Assembly (NCBI GenBank): GCA_947589355.1 | Contig: CANPZC010000002.1 | Coordinates: 1 to 64,000 of the forward strand | DNA length: 64,000 bases | From: an uncultured Clostridia bacterium | Lineage (GTDB): Bacteria; Bacillota; Clostridia; Oscillospirales; Ruminococcaceae | Reading direction: 5' to 3' | Shown here: positions 18,968 through 28,147 of the stretch, one piece after another | How the letters are laid out: each line of letters starts with the position of its first letter | Position numbering within the stretch: position 1 is the stretch's first letter | Made by a program: the position numbers and the translations under genes | Notes under the pieces: generated by a model | Seen by the model: the letters and a program-made list of their open reading frames with translations, nothing else | Databases searched by the model: none | What the model was told of the DNA's origin: nothing

Positions 18968-21493
18968 ATGGATCTTAATATCGGCAAAAAGCTTGACGGA
19001 AGATACGAAATAACGGAGCTTATAGGTATAGGCGGAATGGCTGACGTATATAAGGCAGTTGACATTATGGAAAACAGAGTCGTCGCTGTGAAGATACTAA
19101 AGCCCGAATTTTCCGAGAACGAGGAGTTCCTGAAGCGTTTCAGAAACGAGAGCAAGGCTATAGCTGTACTCTCGCACCCGAATATCGTAAAGATATACGA
19201 TGTTGGTTTTAACGATGACATTCAGTTTATCGTTATGGAGTACATCGACGGTATTACTCTGAAAGAATTTATAGAGCAGCAGGGTGCGCTGCGCTGGAAA
19301 GATGCGCTGCACTTTATCACGCAGATACTCAGAGCTTTGCAGCACGCGCATGACAGGGGCATTATACACAGGGATATAAAGCCTCAAAATATCATGCTGT
19401 TTGCTGACGGTACTATAAAGGTCATGGACTTTGGAATTGCCAGATTTTCAAGGGTTGACGGCAAAACAATGTCTGAAAAGACTATAGGTTCTGTTCATTA
19501 TATCTCGCCCGAGCAGGCAAGGGGAGATTATACCGACGAGAGAAGCGATATATATTCTGTCGGCGTAATGCTGTATGAAATGCTTACCGGCAGGAAGATG
19601 TTCGACGGCGAAAACCCTGTTTCTATCGCGCTTATGCATATGCAGGAGCAGCCTACTTTTCCGCGTACATATGTACCCTCTATTCCCGAGGCTCTTGAAG
19701 AGATAGTTATGCACGCCGTGGAAAAAGAGCCTGCAAAGCGTTATCAGTCGGCTGCCGAGATGATAAAGGATATCGATACTTTCAAAATGGATCAGTCGGT
19801 AGTTTTCGGTTATATTCCTCGTGAAGATGAGGAGGAAGATGACAGCGAGGGCACAAGATACTTTACTCCCGTAACGCCTGCCGCCTCTAAGAAATACGAG
19901 GAAGAAGATGACGACGAATACGATGACGAGTATGACGATGAAGAAGATGAAGAACCCAGAAAGAGCTATGTCTTCCCGATACTGTGTGCTTCTGCGGTAG
20001 CTGTAGTTATAGTTGCTTGTGTTGTAATTTTCGGTGTAATAAGCAAGTTCAATAAGTCTAACAACGATGATTCTTTTGAAATGCCCAACCTTATAAATAC
20101 AGTTTATACACAGGCGGCAGAGCAGTATAAAGATATGATCAATTTCAACGTTGTTGAGGAGTTCAATTCCGAGTACGGCGAGGGATTGATATTCGACCAG
20201 AGCGTTGCAGAGGGCAAGACCTCAAAGAAAGGCATAAACGTAAGCGTAAAGGTCAGCAAAGGGCCGCGAATGATACAAGTTCCCGACGACCTTGTAGGTC
20301 ACAAATATAGCGATTCAATAGAGAATAACCTTAAACAGCTGGGCTTTGAAGTAAAGAAGATGTCAGACTGGAACGATCAGTATGATGTAGACGTTATATT
20401 CAAGGTCGATCCCGAAAGCGGTCAAAGCGCCGAAGCAGGCTCAACAATAGTTGTTTATGTAAGCTACGGCCCTCTTTCCAACAGTTCCGAGATGCCTAAG
20501 GTGGTAGGTCTTACAAGAGAAGAAGCACAGGAAGCCCTTTCGGCAAAGAGATTTACCAACGTGCAGTTCAAAGATGTTGACGTAAAAGACCCTGCAAAGG
20601 GAATAGTTGTAAGCCAGAGCGTTATGGAGGGAACTTCGATACCTCGCGACCAGGAAATAATAATAGGCGTTTCAACAGGTGTTGAGGGCGAGGGTTCTGT
20701 AGATCTTTCAGTGCCTATACCTGCCGGCGCAAGCGGTTCGTTCACGTTCAACGTATACAACGATTCGGGCGCTGTTATACAGCATTCAACGCTTGATAAA
20801 GCCGAGTATTATGCGGGCAACAATATAACGATAAAGGGCATAAGCGGCAAGGGTGTACAGACACTTATGGTCGAAGCCGTGAATACCAAGACTAATAAAG
20901 CAGTCAAATATGCAGTATTTACCGTTGATTTCAACGCAAAGACCGCAACGCAGACTTCTGTTGACAAAGATGCGTTCATAGGCATTGTTGAGACCACCAC
21001 AAAGGCTACTTATACCGTAAGCTTCGCGCAGGTGACAGGCGTATCGTTCTCGGGCGCTTCTACTGTTACCGATGGCAGCGATTACTCGTTCTCGGTAAGC
21101 GTAAGCAGCGGATATAATTCAAGCTCTATGGTAGTAAGAGTCAACGGCTCTGCGGTTGCTGCAAATGCCGACGGCACATATACCGTAAAGGGCGTAACGG
21201 GCAACCTTAGCATCACCGCCGACGGAGTTACACCTATAGTAACAGAACCGCCTGTAACTCAGCCGCAGGAAGAACCTACTTATTATGATCTTCCTGACGA
21301 AGAGAAAGGTACTTATAGAGCTAATTCATCAGGTTGGTTCTTTGATCCAACCGATCCGTCAACACCTGTCAAGACTTTCAATGAGGGTGATGAATTTACG
21401 ACGTTCGATGCATATTACGACAACTATATCGGATATCGGGATGCCGTCAAACATATTTTTGCTGATAAAAGCAAGTTTGATAAGATAGATTAA
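18968..21493 (+). CDS. prkC: Ser/Thr protein kinase with PASTA domains and a long extra C-terminal extracellular region
   Basis: LDGRYEITELIGIGGMADVYKAVD, HRDIKPQNIML, DFGIAR, TM segment, PASTA repeats, then additional beta-rich domains; ATG 18968 after AGGAG. Confidence 0.94.
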   Translation: MDLNIGKKLDGRYEITELIGIGGMADVYKAVDIMENRVVAVKILKPEFSENEEFLKRFRNESKAIAVLSHPNIVKIYDVGFNDDIQFIVMEYIDGITLKEFIEQQGALRWKDALHFITQILRALQHAHDRGIIHRDIKPQNIMLFADGTIKVMDFGIARFSRVDGKTMSEKTIGSVHYISPEQARGDYTDERSDIYSVGVMLYEMLTGRKMFDGENPVSIALMHMQEQPTFPRTYVPSIPEALEEIVMHAVEKEPAKRYQSAAEMIKDIDTFKMDQSVVFGYIPREDEEEDDSEGTRYFTPVTPAASKKYEEEDDDEYDDEYDDEEDEEPRKSYVFPILCASAVAVVIVACVVIFGVISKFNKSNNDDSFEMPNLINTVYTQAAEQYKDMINFNVVEEFNSEYGEGLIFDQSVAEGKTSKKGINVSVKVSKGPRMIQVPDDLVGHKYSDSIENNLKQLGFEVKKMSDWNDQYDVDVIFKVDPESGQSAEAGSTIVVYVSYGPLSNSSEMPKVVGLTREEAQEALSAKRFTNVQFKDVDVKDPAKGIVVSQSVMEGTSIPRDQEIIIGVSTGVEGEGSVDLSVPIPAGASGSFTFNVYNDSGAVIQHSTLDKAEYYAGNNITIKGISGKGVQTLMVEAVNTKTNKAVKYAVFTVDFNAKTATQTSVDKDAFIGIVETTTKATYTVSFAQVTGVSFSGASTVTDGSDYSFSVSVSSGYNSSSMVVRVNGSAVAANADGTYTVKGVTGNLSITADGVTPIVTEPPVTQPQEEPTYYDLPDEEKGTYRANSSGWFFDPTDPSTPVKTFNEGDEFTTFDAYYDNYIGYRDAVKHIFADKSKFDKID

Positions 21494-21500
21494 AACTTAT

Positions 21501-22415
21501 ATGGATTGTGAGAATAAAAAATTCTCGGGTACGATAGTAAAACTTATCGGAGGCATTTATTTTGTAGATGTCTCCGATAGTGTATATGAATGTACCGCGA
21601 GAGGTTCGTTCAGAAATAAGGGCATTTCGCCCTGCTGCGGCGATATTGTTTCAATAGTGCAGATGGGCGAGGGCAAGGGCGTTATCGTTGAAGTCAGCGA
21701 CCGCAAAAATTTTATCGTTCGTCCGCCGCTTGCGAATATCGATAATCTGATACTTGTCGTGTCGTCCTGTCAGCCATCGCCGAATTTGCTGCTGCTTGAT
21801 AAATTTATAGCCGTTGCAGAGTATAAAAATATAGACCCTATAATAGTCTTTACAAAAACCGACATAACGCCTGCCGACAAGCTTAAAAAGCTTTACAACG
21901 ATTGCGGCGTTGAGGTGTTCTGTATCAGCGGCGGTGATGAAGCCCTTGCAGATGTGCTGAAACAGCGCATAAGCGGTCAGGTATCGGCGTTTGCAGGCAA
22001 TACGGGAGTGGGAAAAACAACACTGCTCAACGGTATGTTCTCCGACCTTAAAGAAAAGACCGCCGAGATAAGCCGCAAACTAGGCAGAGGCAGGCACACC
22101 ACACGGCACGTTTCGCTGTATAAGCTTTCGGGCGGCGGCTATATAGCAGATACGCCGGGATTTTCTAGCTTTGATACATCGCAGTACGATATTATTTTCA
22201 AAGAAGACTTAGCAGAGTGTTTCCGCGAATTTCGACCGTACCTGGGCAAATGTAGGTTTTTAAATTGCAGCCACACCAAAGAAAGCGGCTGCGCGGTCTT
22301 AGATGCTATGGCAGAGGGAAAAATATGCCGCTCGCGGCACGAAAGCTACAAAGCTATGTATGAAGAAGCGAAGCTTATTCCCGAATGGAAGTACAAACCA
22401 TATAAAAAGCAATAA
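21501..22415 (+). CDS. rsgA: Ribosome small subunit-dependent GTPase A
   Basis: Circularly permuted GTPase: FTKTD, GNTGVGKTTLLN, DTPGFSSF, zinc motif CRFLNCSHTKESGC. Confidence 0.95.
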   Translation: MDCENKKFSGTIVKLIGGIYFVDVSDSVYECTARGSFRNKGISPCCGDIVSIVQMGEGKGVIVEVSDRKNFIVRPPLANIDNLILVVSSCQPSPNLLLLDKFIAVAEYKNIDPIIVFTKTDITPADKLKKLYNDCGVEVFCISGGDEALADVLKQRISGQVSAFAGNTGVGKTTLLNGMFSDLKEKTAEISRKLGRGRHTTRHVSLYKLSGGGYIADTPGFSSFDTSQYDIIFKEDLAECFREFRPYLGKCRFLNCSHTKESGCAVLDAMAEGKICRSRHESYKAMYEEAKLIPEWKYKPYKKQ

Positions 22416-22419
22416 AATT

Positions 22420-22455
22420 ATCCGCCGAAGATATTTCTCCGACGGATATTTTTTA
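22420..22455. terminator. Terminator hairpin shared by convergent rsgA and spoVM-like ORF
   Basis: ATCCGCCGA...TCCGACGGAT stem with ATTTTTTA on the + side. Confidence 0.65.
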
Positions 22456-22536
22456 GTTCTGACACTTTTTGATGCCGAATAACAGCCTCAGCGCTCCTGC
22501 CACTACTTTAGGCGGCTTGATGACGATTATTTTCAT
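22453..22536 (-). CDS. spoVM: Stage V sporulation protein M-like micropeptide (27 aa), absent from the supplied ORF track
   Basis: Reverse strand encodes MKIIVIKPPKVVAGALRLLFGIKKCQN*, resembling B. subtilis SpoVM (short amphipathic MKFYTIKLPKFLGGIVRAMLG-type peptide); GGGGGT SD upstream; adjacent to the prpC-prkC-rsgA block as in Bacillus. Confidence 0.85.
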   Translation of the reverse strand: MKIIVIKPPKVVAGALRLLFGIKKCQN

Positions 22537-22597
22537 TCAAATACCCCCATAACGAAATTTACTACATAATATTCCGCAGGCGGCAGATGCGTTACTT

Positions 22598-24871
22598 TCA
22601 GCCGTTTACAATGTCGTTCAGCCTGTTTAATGTGGCAATAAGCTTTTCGCGCGTTATGCCTTTTGAAGATACAAAATCAAGCGTTGTGCGCACGCTCATG
22701 TCCGAAAATACCTGCATAAGGTCGGCAGGGAAGTCGTCAACGCTTTGTATGCCTACCTGACCGCCCTCTTTGGCAACTTCGGATCTTATAAAGTCTACAA
22801 AAACTTCTGCCGCAGCAGGGTGGGCGAGAATATCGCCGACAATGCTGTTAATTGTAAATTGAACTTTTGGTACATAGCCGTTGTTTATGAAAATGTACGC
22901 CGACTGCCGTATATCTCTTGAAGATGAGCCTATCTCGATGTCGTATCTGCCGTCTTCTACCACCCAGTCATGCTCATCGGTGCTGTAATACGCAAAGGCG
23001 GTCTTATCCAGCTTGAAGAATACCTTTTTGCTTTCGCCTGCTTCAAGAGAAACTTTTTCATAACCTTTCAGCTCGCGAACGGGTCTGTCAACAGATGAAT
23101 GTTTGTCGCTTACATACAGCTGAACAACTTCTTTGCCTGCTCTGCTGCCTATGTTTTTAACGGTGACGCTCACTGTAAGTTCACCGTCGGCGTTTATCTC
23201 ATCTGCCGACAGCTTTATGTTAGAATATTCAAACTTGGTGTAGCTAAGCCCGTAACCGAACGGGAAAAGCACGGGCAGCTTGCGCTTGTCATACCAGCGG
23301 TAGCCTACATATAATCCCTCGTTGTAATAAACGTTGTCGCCGCAGCCGAATTCACCTATAAATGCAGGGGTGTCCTCATGACGGAGAGGGAACGTTTCGG
23401 CAAGCTTACCGCTTGGGTTCACTTTGCCGAACAGCAGATCGCAAGCCGCGCCGCCGCTCGCCTGACCGGCAAGATACATTTCCAGCACACCTTTTGCACT
23501 GTCTATCCACGGCATTTCCATAGGCGAGCCGTTATGAAGCACGACTACGATGTTTTTGTTTACAGTTGCCACGCGTTTTATAAGCTCGCACTGGCAGTCG
23601 GGCATACGCATATGCTTTCTGTCGCCGCCCTCATACTCGAATGAATCGGGCAGACCTGCGAATATTACTGCAATATCGCACTTTTTGGCAAGCTCTACAG
23701 CCTCGGAGATAAGCTTTTCATCGGGGTCGTTGCTCTCTGCTTCAAAGCCCAAAGCAAATTTTACATCGCAGTATTCTTTAACAGCATCAAGAGCCGAGGT
23801 TATTTTGGTACATTCTATGTGCGAAGAACCGCCGCCCTGAAAACGCGGCGTTTTTGCAAATGCGCCGATAAAGCATATCTTTTTACCCGTGTCAAGCGGC
23901 AGTATGTCGCCGTCGTTTTTCAGAAGAACAGCACATTCTGTGGCTATCTTTCTCGAAAGTTCGTGGTCTTTTTTCGGATCCCACTCGCCGCCCTTGTGGT
24001 TGGTCTTGTATTTGTCGTAAAGTTTCAGAACGTTTCTCACACATTCGTCAACGTACTTTTCGTCAAGTTTTCCGCTTTTTACGGCTTCAACTATTATTTC
24101 GTCAGTCTTGCCGTGGCAGGAGGGCATTTGCAGATCAAGCCCTGCCTCTACGCCATTTTCGCGCTCGTCAACCGCGCCCCAGTCGCTCATTACAAGACCT
24201 TTGAAGCCCCATTTATCGCGAAGTATATCGGTCAGCAGATATTTGCTCTGCGTGGTGTATTCGCCGTTCAGACGATTATACGATGCCATGACAGTCCACG
24301 GCTTGGCTTCTTTTATAGCGTATTCAAACGCGCTGAGATATATCTCGTGCAGCGTGCGCTCATCAACATTCGCGCTTACAGCCATTCTGCGCGTTTCCTG
24401 ATTGTTGCAGGCAAAGTGCTTTATTGAAGTTCCCACGCCCTTGCTCTGTATGCCCTTGATAAGCGCCGCAGCCTGATGCGATGCAAGATAGGGGTCTTCT
24501 GAGAAATATTCAAAATTTCTTCCGCAAAGAGGCGAACGCTTTATGTTCACTCCGGGACCGAGTATTACAGCAATGTCCTCGGCCTGACATTCATCGCCGA
24601 TAGCCTTGCCCATTTTTTCAAGAAGCGTTTTGTCAAACGAAGATGCCGTTGCGCAGGCAGCAGGAAAGCATACCGCAATTGCTGTTTCGTCGTTGGCTTC
24701 CGTTACGCAATGGTTGCGGTTGGTCTTTCTCAGACCGTGAGGGCCGTCCGAGAGCATTATAGGCTCAATGTCGAAACGCTTTAGCGCCTTTGTGTGCCAG
24801 AAATCGCTGCCCGAACACAGAGAAGCCTTTTCTTCAAGCGTCATTTCGGAAAGTATTTTTTCTATATTCAT
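22598..24871 (-). CDS. Glycoside hydrolase family 3 beta-glucosidase with C-terminal fibronectin III-like domain
   Basis: KHFACNNQETRRM, GLVMSDWGAVDERENGVEAGLDLQMP, C-terminal GKEVVQLYVSD...RPVRELKGYEKV. Confidence 0.93.
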   Translation of the reverse strand: MNIEKILSEMTLEEKASLCSGSDFWHTKALKRFDIEPIMLSDGPHGLRKTNRNHCVTEANDETAIAVCFPAACATASSFDKTLLEKMGKAIGDECQAEDIAVILGPGVNIKRSPLCGRNFEYFSEDPYLASHQAAALIKGIQSKGVGTSIKHFACNNQETRRMAVSANVDERTLHEIYLSAFEYAIKEAKPWTVMASYNRLNGEYTTQSKYLLTDILRDKWGFKGLVMSDWGAVDERENGVEAGLDLQMPSCHGKTDEIIVEAVKSGKLDEKYVDECVRNVLKLYDKYKTNHKGGEWDPKKDHELSRKIATECAVLLKNDGDILPLDTGKKICFIGAFAKTPRFQGGGSSHIECTKITSALDAVKEYCDVKFALGFEAESNDPDEKLISEAVELAKKCDIAVIFAGLPDSFEYEGGDRKHMRMPDCQCELIKRVATVNKNIVVVLHNGSPMEMPWIDSAKGVLEMYLAGQASGGAACDLLFGKVNPSGKLAETFPLRHEDTPAFIGEFGCGDNVYYNEGLYVGYRWYDKRKLPVLFPFGYGLSYTKFEYSNIKLSADEINADGELTVSVTVKNIGSRAGKEVVQLYVSDKHSSVDRPVRELKGYEKVSLEAGESKKVFFKLDKTAFAYYSTDEHDWVVEDGRYDIEIGSSSRDIRQSAYIFINNGYVPKVQFTINSIVGDILAHPAAAEVFVDFIRSEVAKEGGQVGIQSVDDFPADLMQVFSDMSVRTTLDFVSSKGITREKLIATLNRLNDIVNG

Positions 24872-24905
24872 CTTTTGACCTCCTAAGACCGAAAATACTC
24901 GGTAA

Positions 24906-24946
24906 TATGTTATTTTAAGTATAACATATAAAACGTTTTAGTGCAA
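24906..24946 (-). promoter_or_regulatory. GH3 promoter with embedded palindromic operator
   Basis: On minus strand TTGCAC (24946-24941), 17-nt spacer, TATACT (24923-24918). Perfect palindrome TAAAACGTTTTA (24929-24940) in the spacer; second dyad TATGTTAT/ATAACATA (24906-24913/24921-24928). Confidence 0.7.
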
Positions 24947-25113
24947 GAATAATTTTATCATGTGTGGTAAAGGCGTGGTTTTTGTGTAAACGCCCAAATA
25001 TTAGGGAAGAAACGTAACAAGTAATAAATAGTACATAATTTGTTCATAAAAATTTAATTTATTTGTGATATAATATGTAAACTAATTATATAATGCTTAG
25101 AGGTGCGGATAAG

Positions 25114-25773
25114 ATGACTGTCATCTTTGATCTCGACGGTACGCTTGTCAATTCATTATTCGACCTTGGCGACAGTGTGAACGGCGCATTGAGTGAAAAC
25201 GGTCTGCCGCTTCATTCTTACGAGGAGTACAGAATGTTTGTCGGCAACGGCACAAAAATGCTCGTTACAAGGTCTGTTCCCGAAAATATCAGGGGAACGG
25301 TGACCGAGAAGACTGTATTTGAACGCTTTTCTGCTCTATATGAGGAGAGATGTCTGTGCAAAACGCTGCCTTACAATGGCATTGAAGAGGCTCTGCTTCG
25401 TCTTAAAGAAAACGGAGCGAAACTTGCGGTGGCAAGCAACAAGCCTTTTGAGTTTTGCAGAAAAATAGTCAACACACTGTTTGGCGAGGCTATGTTTGAT
25501 GTGATACAGGGAAGTCGGGAGAATGTCAGAAAGAAACCGCAGCCTGACATTATTTTCAGCATAATGGCGCAGCTCGGCGTATCGAAAGACGACTGCGTTA
25601 TTGTGGGCGATTCAGACGTAGACGCGCAAACGGCGAAAAACGCCGGTGTAAAGTGCATAGGCTGCTCGTGGGGATACCGCGGCAGAGATGTGCTTGAAAA
25701 TTCTTGCTGCGATATCGTTATAGATTCGCCGTCGGAGCTTTGCGGCTCTGTAATCAAATTATTGCGAGGTTGA
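25114..25773 (+). CDS. HAD-family hydrolase, phosphoglycolate phosphatase-like
   Basis: VIFDLDGTLVNSLFDLG, VASNKPFEF, KPQPDI, VGDSDVDAQTAKNAG; ATG 25114 preferred for the AGAGGTG spacing. Confidence 0.88.
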   Translation: MTVIFDLDGTLVNSLFDLGDSVNGALSENGLPLHSYEEYRMFVGNGTKMLVTRSVPENIRGTVTEKTVFERFSALYEERCLCKTLPYNGIEEALLRLKENGAKLAVASNKPFEFCRKIVNTLFGEAMFDVIQGSRENVRKKPQPDIIFSIMAQLGVSKDDCVIVGDSDVDAQTAKNAGVKCIGCSWGYRGRDVLENSCCDIVIDSPSELCGSVIKLLRG

Positions 25774-25779
25774 TATTTT

Positions 25780-26346
25780 ATGGAATATAATATGAAAGAA
25801 GTCGGCTACAGACTTAAAGGGCTGAGAACTGCCTGTGACCTTTCTATAGAAGAATTCAGCGATCTTACAGGCATATCAAAGACCGATTACGAAAAGATAG
25901 AAAACGGCGAAAAGGATTTCTCTGTTTCATTTTTGTATAAGTGCGCAGAAATATTCAATTGCGATATGGTAGAGATACTTACCGGTGTTTCTCCCACGCT
26001 GTCTAATTTTTCTGTTGTAAGAAAAGGCAAGGGTCTGCCCGTTGCAAGGCGCGACCGCTTCGAGTATCATCATCTCGCATATCTGTTCAAAGAAAAGAAG
26101 ATCGAACCGATGCTCGTCGTTGCGCCCTATATTGAAGAAGAACAGGGCAAGCCTATCAAAATGTCTACGCATGAGGGACAGGAATGGGATTATATCCTCA
26201 AAGGTACTCTCAGGTTTATAACCGAGGGACATGAGGTAATTTTAAACGAGGGCGATTCGGTTTATTACGATTCGGGAAAGAATCACGGTATGATAGCCGT
26301 CGGCGGCACTGACTGTGAATTTCTCGCCGTCTTGATTGACAAATAA
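25780..26346 (+). CDS. XRE-family transcriptional regulator with C-terminal cupin domain
   Basis: N-terminal HTH GLRTACDLSIEEFSDLTGISKTDYEKIENGEKD; cupin HEGQEWDYILKGTLRF...LNEGDSVYYDSGKNHG. Confidence 0.88.
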   Translation: MEYNMKEVGYRLKGLRTACDLSIEEFSDLTGISKTDYEKIENGEKDFSVSFLYKCAEIFNCDMVEILTGVSPTLSNFSVVRKGKGLPVARRDRFEYHHLAYLFKEKKIEPMLVVAPYIEEEQGKPIKMSTHEGQEWDYILKGTLRFITEGHEVILNEGDSVYYDSGKNHGMIAVGGTDCEFLAVLIDK

Positions 26347-26451
26347 GACGGAACAAACTAATATTTTACAAAGCAGCGGCTTTTCGCAGATGCCGACCGC
26401 TTTGCGTTGCTGTGGAAAAACAGCGGCGATATTGAGAATGGAGTAATAAAA

Positions 26452-28122
26452 ATGCACGAATTTGACCTTAATAATTTTTATAAGAATTTTGTTAAAGAAG
26501 AGTACGATAAAGACGGACATATCACAAAGTTTGAGCTTGATACACCGCCCAATTACAACTTTGCCTACGATGTTATTGACAGGTTGGCAAAAGAAGTTCC
26601 CGACAAGGTAGCTATACATTGGCTGCATGAATCTGGCGAAGAAAGGATATTCACCTATAAAGAGCTTTCAAAGCTTACAAACAAAGTCGCAAATATGTTC
26701 AGAGACCACGGCGTTAAAAAAGGCGATATGGTGGTGCTTGTACTTAAAAGAAACTACCAGTTCTGGCTGTGTGTTTACGGTCTTATAAAGCTTGGAGCTG
26801 TAGGCATTCCTGCTACTAACCAGCTGCTTGAAAAGGACTATACATACCGCTTTGAGGCAGCCTCGGTAAAGTATGTTGTTGCTACGGGCGACGGCGAAGT
26901 TGCCGATCATATCGACGGCGCTTGCAAAAAGTATGACGGCATTATTGAAAAATTTATCACACGCCACCCGCGCGAGGGCTGGACTGACTTCGATACCGAG
27001 ATAGAAAAGTACAGCGATGAATTTGAAAGGGTAGACACCCTTGTTGACGAACCCATGCTGCTGTATTTCAGCTCGGGAACGACCGGCTACCCGAAGATGA
27101 TACTTCACAGCCACTATCTTTCTGCCGCGCATATAATGACCGCCAAGCACTGGCACCATGTTCACGACGGCACACTGCACCTGACAGTTTCCGATACAGG
27201 CTGGGGCAAATGTGCGTGGGGCAAGCTGTTCGGTCAGTATACCTGCGGAGCTACAGAGTTTATTTATGACTTTGAAAGATTCAACAGCGCTAAACTGCTT
27301 TCTATCATTGAAAAGTATAAGATAACATCTTTCTGCGCGCCGCCTACAATGTACCGTTTCTTTATTAAAGAGGGTATAGAAAATTACGACCTTTCAAGCC
27401 TTGAATATGCCTGCATCGCAGGTGAGGCTCTCAATTCGGAAGTTTTCAACAGGTTTTATGAGTATACGGGTCTGAAACTTATGGAAGCTTTCGGTCAGAC
27501 GGAATCGGTACCGATAGTTGCAAATCTTTACGGTATGGAACCGAAGCCCGGTTCTATGGGCAAGCCCGTTCCGCTGTATGACGTTGTTCTGGCTGACAGT
27601 GACGGAAACGAAGTACAGTGCGGCGAGGTCGGCGAGATATGCATACGCACGGAGGGACAGTACCACAAGGGTCTGATGAAATGTTATTACAGAAACGAAG
27701 AGGATAACAACGCCTCGTGGCACGACGGTCTTTACCACACGGGCGATACCGCTTGGAAAGACGAGGACGGTTATTTCTGGTATGTTGGCAGAACTGATGA
27801 TGTTATCAAGTCTTCCGGCTACCGTATAGGACCTTTTGAGATAGAGAGCGTTCTTATGGAGCACCCCTCGGTGCTTGAGTGCGCTGTTACAGCAGTTAAA
27901 GACCCGATAAGAGGTCAGGCTGTAAAGGCTACCATAGTTCTTACTAAGAATTTTAAGCCATCCGACGAGCTTGTAAAAGAGCTTCAGAACTATGTAAAGC
28001 ACGCCACTGCACCTTATAAGTACCCGAGAGTTATTGAGTTTGTTGATGAGCTTCCCAAGACGATAAGCGGCAAGATCATCAGAAAAGAGATAAGACGTCT
28101 TGACGAACTGAAAGGTATGTAA
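26452..28122 (+). CDS. AMP-binding acyl-CoA synthetase (acetyl/medium-chain type)
   Basis: LYFSSGTTGYPKMILHSH, EAFGQTES, YHTGDTAWKDEDGYFWYVGRTDDVIKSSGYRIGPFEIES, PKTISGKIIRKEIR. Confidence 0.92.
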   Translation: MHEFDLNNFYKNFVKEEYDKDGHITKFELDTPPNYNFAYDVIDRLAKEVPDKVAIHWLHESGEERIFTYKELSKLTNKVANMFRDHGVKKGDMVVLVLKRNYQFWLCVYGLIKLGAVGIPATNQLLEKDYTYRFEAASVKYVVATGDGEVADHIDGACKKYDGIIEKFITRHPREGWTDFDTEIEKYSDEFERVDTLVDEPMLLYFSSGTTGYPKMILHSHYLSAAHIMTAKHWHHVHDGTLHLTVSDTGWGKCAWGKLFGQYTCGATEFIYDFERFNSAKLLSIIEKYKITSFCAPPTMYRFFIKEGIENYDLSSLEYACIAGEALNSEVFNRFYEYTGLKLMEAFGQTESVPIVANLYGMEPKPGSMGKPVPLYDVVLADSDGNEVQCGEVGEICIRTEGQYHKGLMKCYYRNEEDNNASWHDGLYHTGDTAWKDEDGYFWYVGRTDDVIKSSGYRIGPFEIESVLMEHPSVLECAVTAVKDPIRGQAVKATIVLTKNFKPSDELVKELQNYVKHATAPYKYPRVIEFVDELPKTISGKIIRKEIRRLDELKGM

Positions 28123-28147
28123 ACGCCATTGCGAAAGGTACGGCTTT

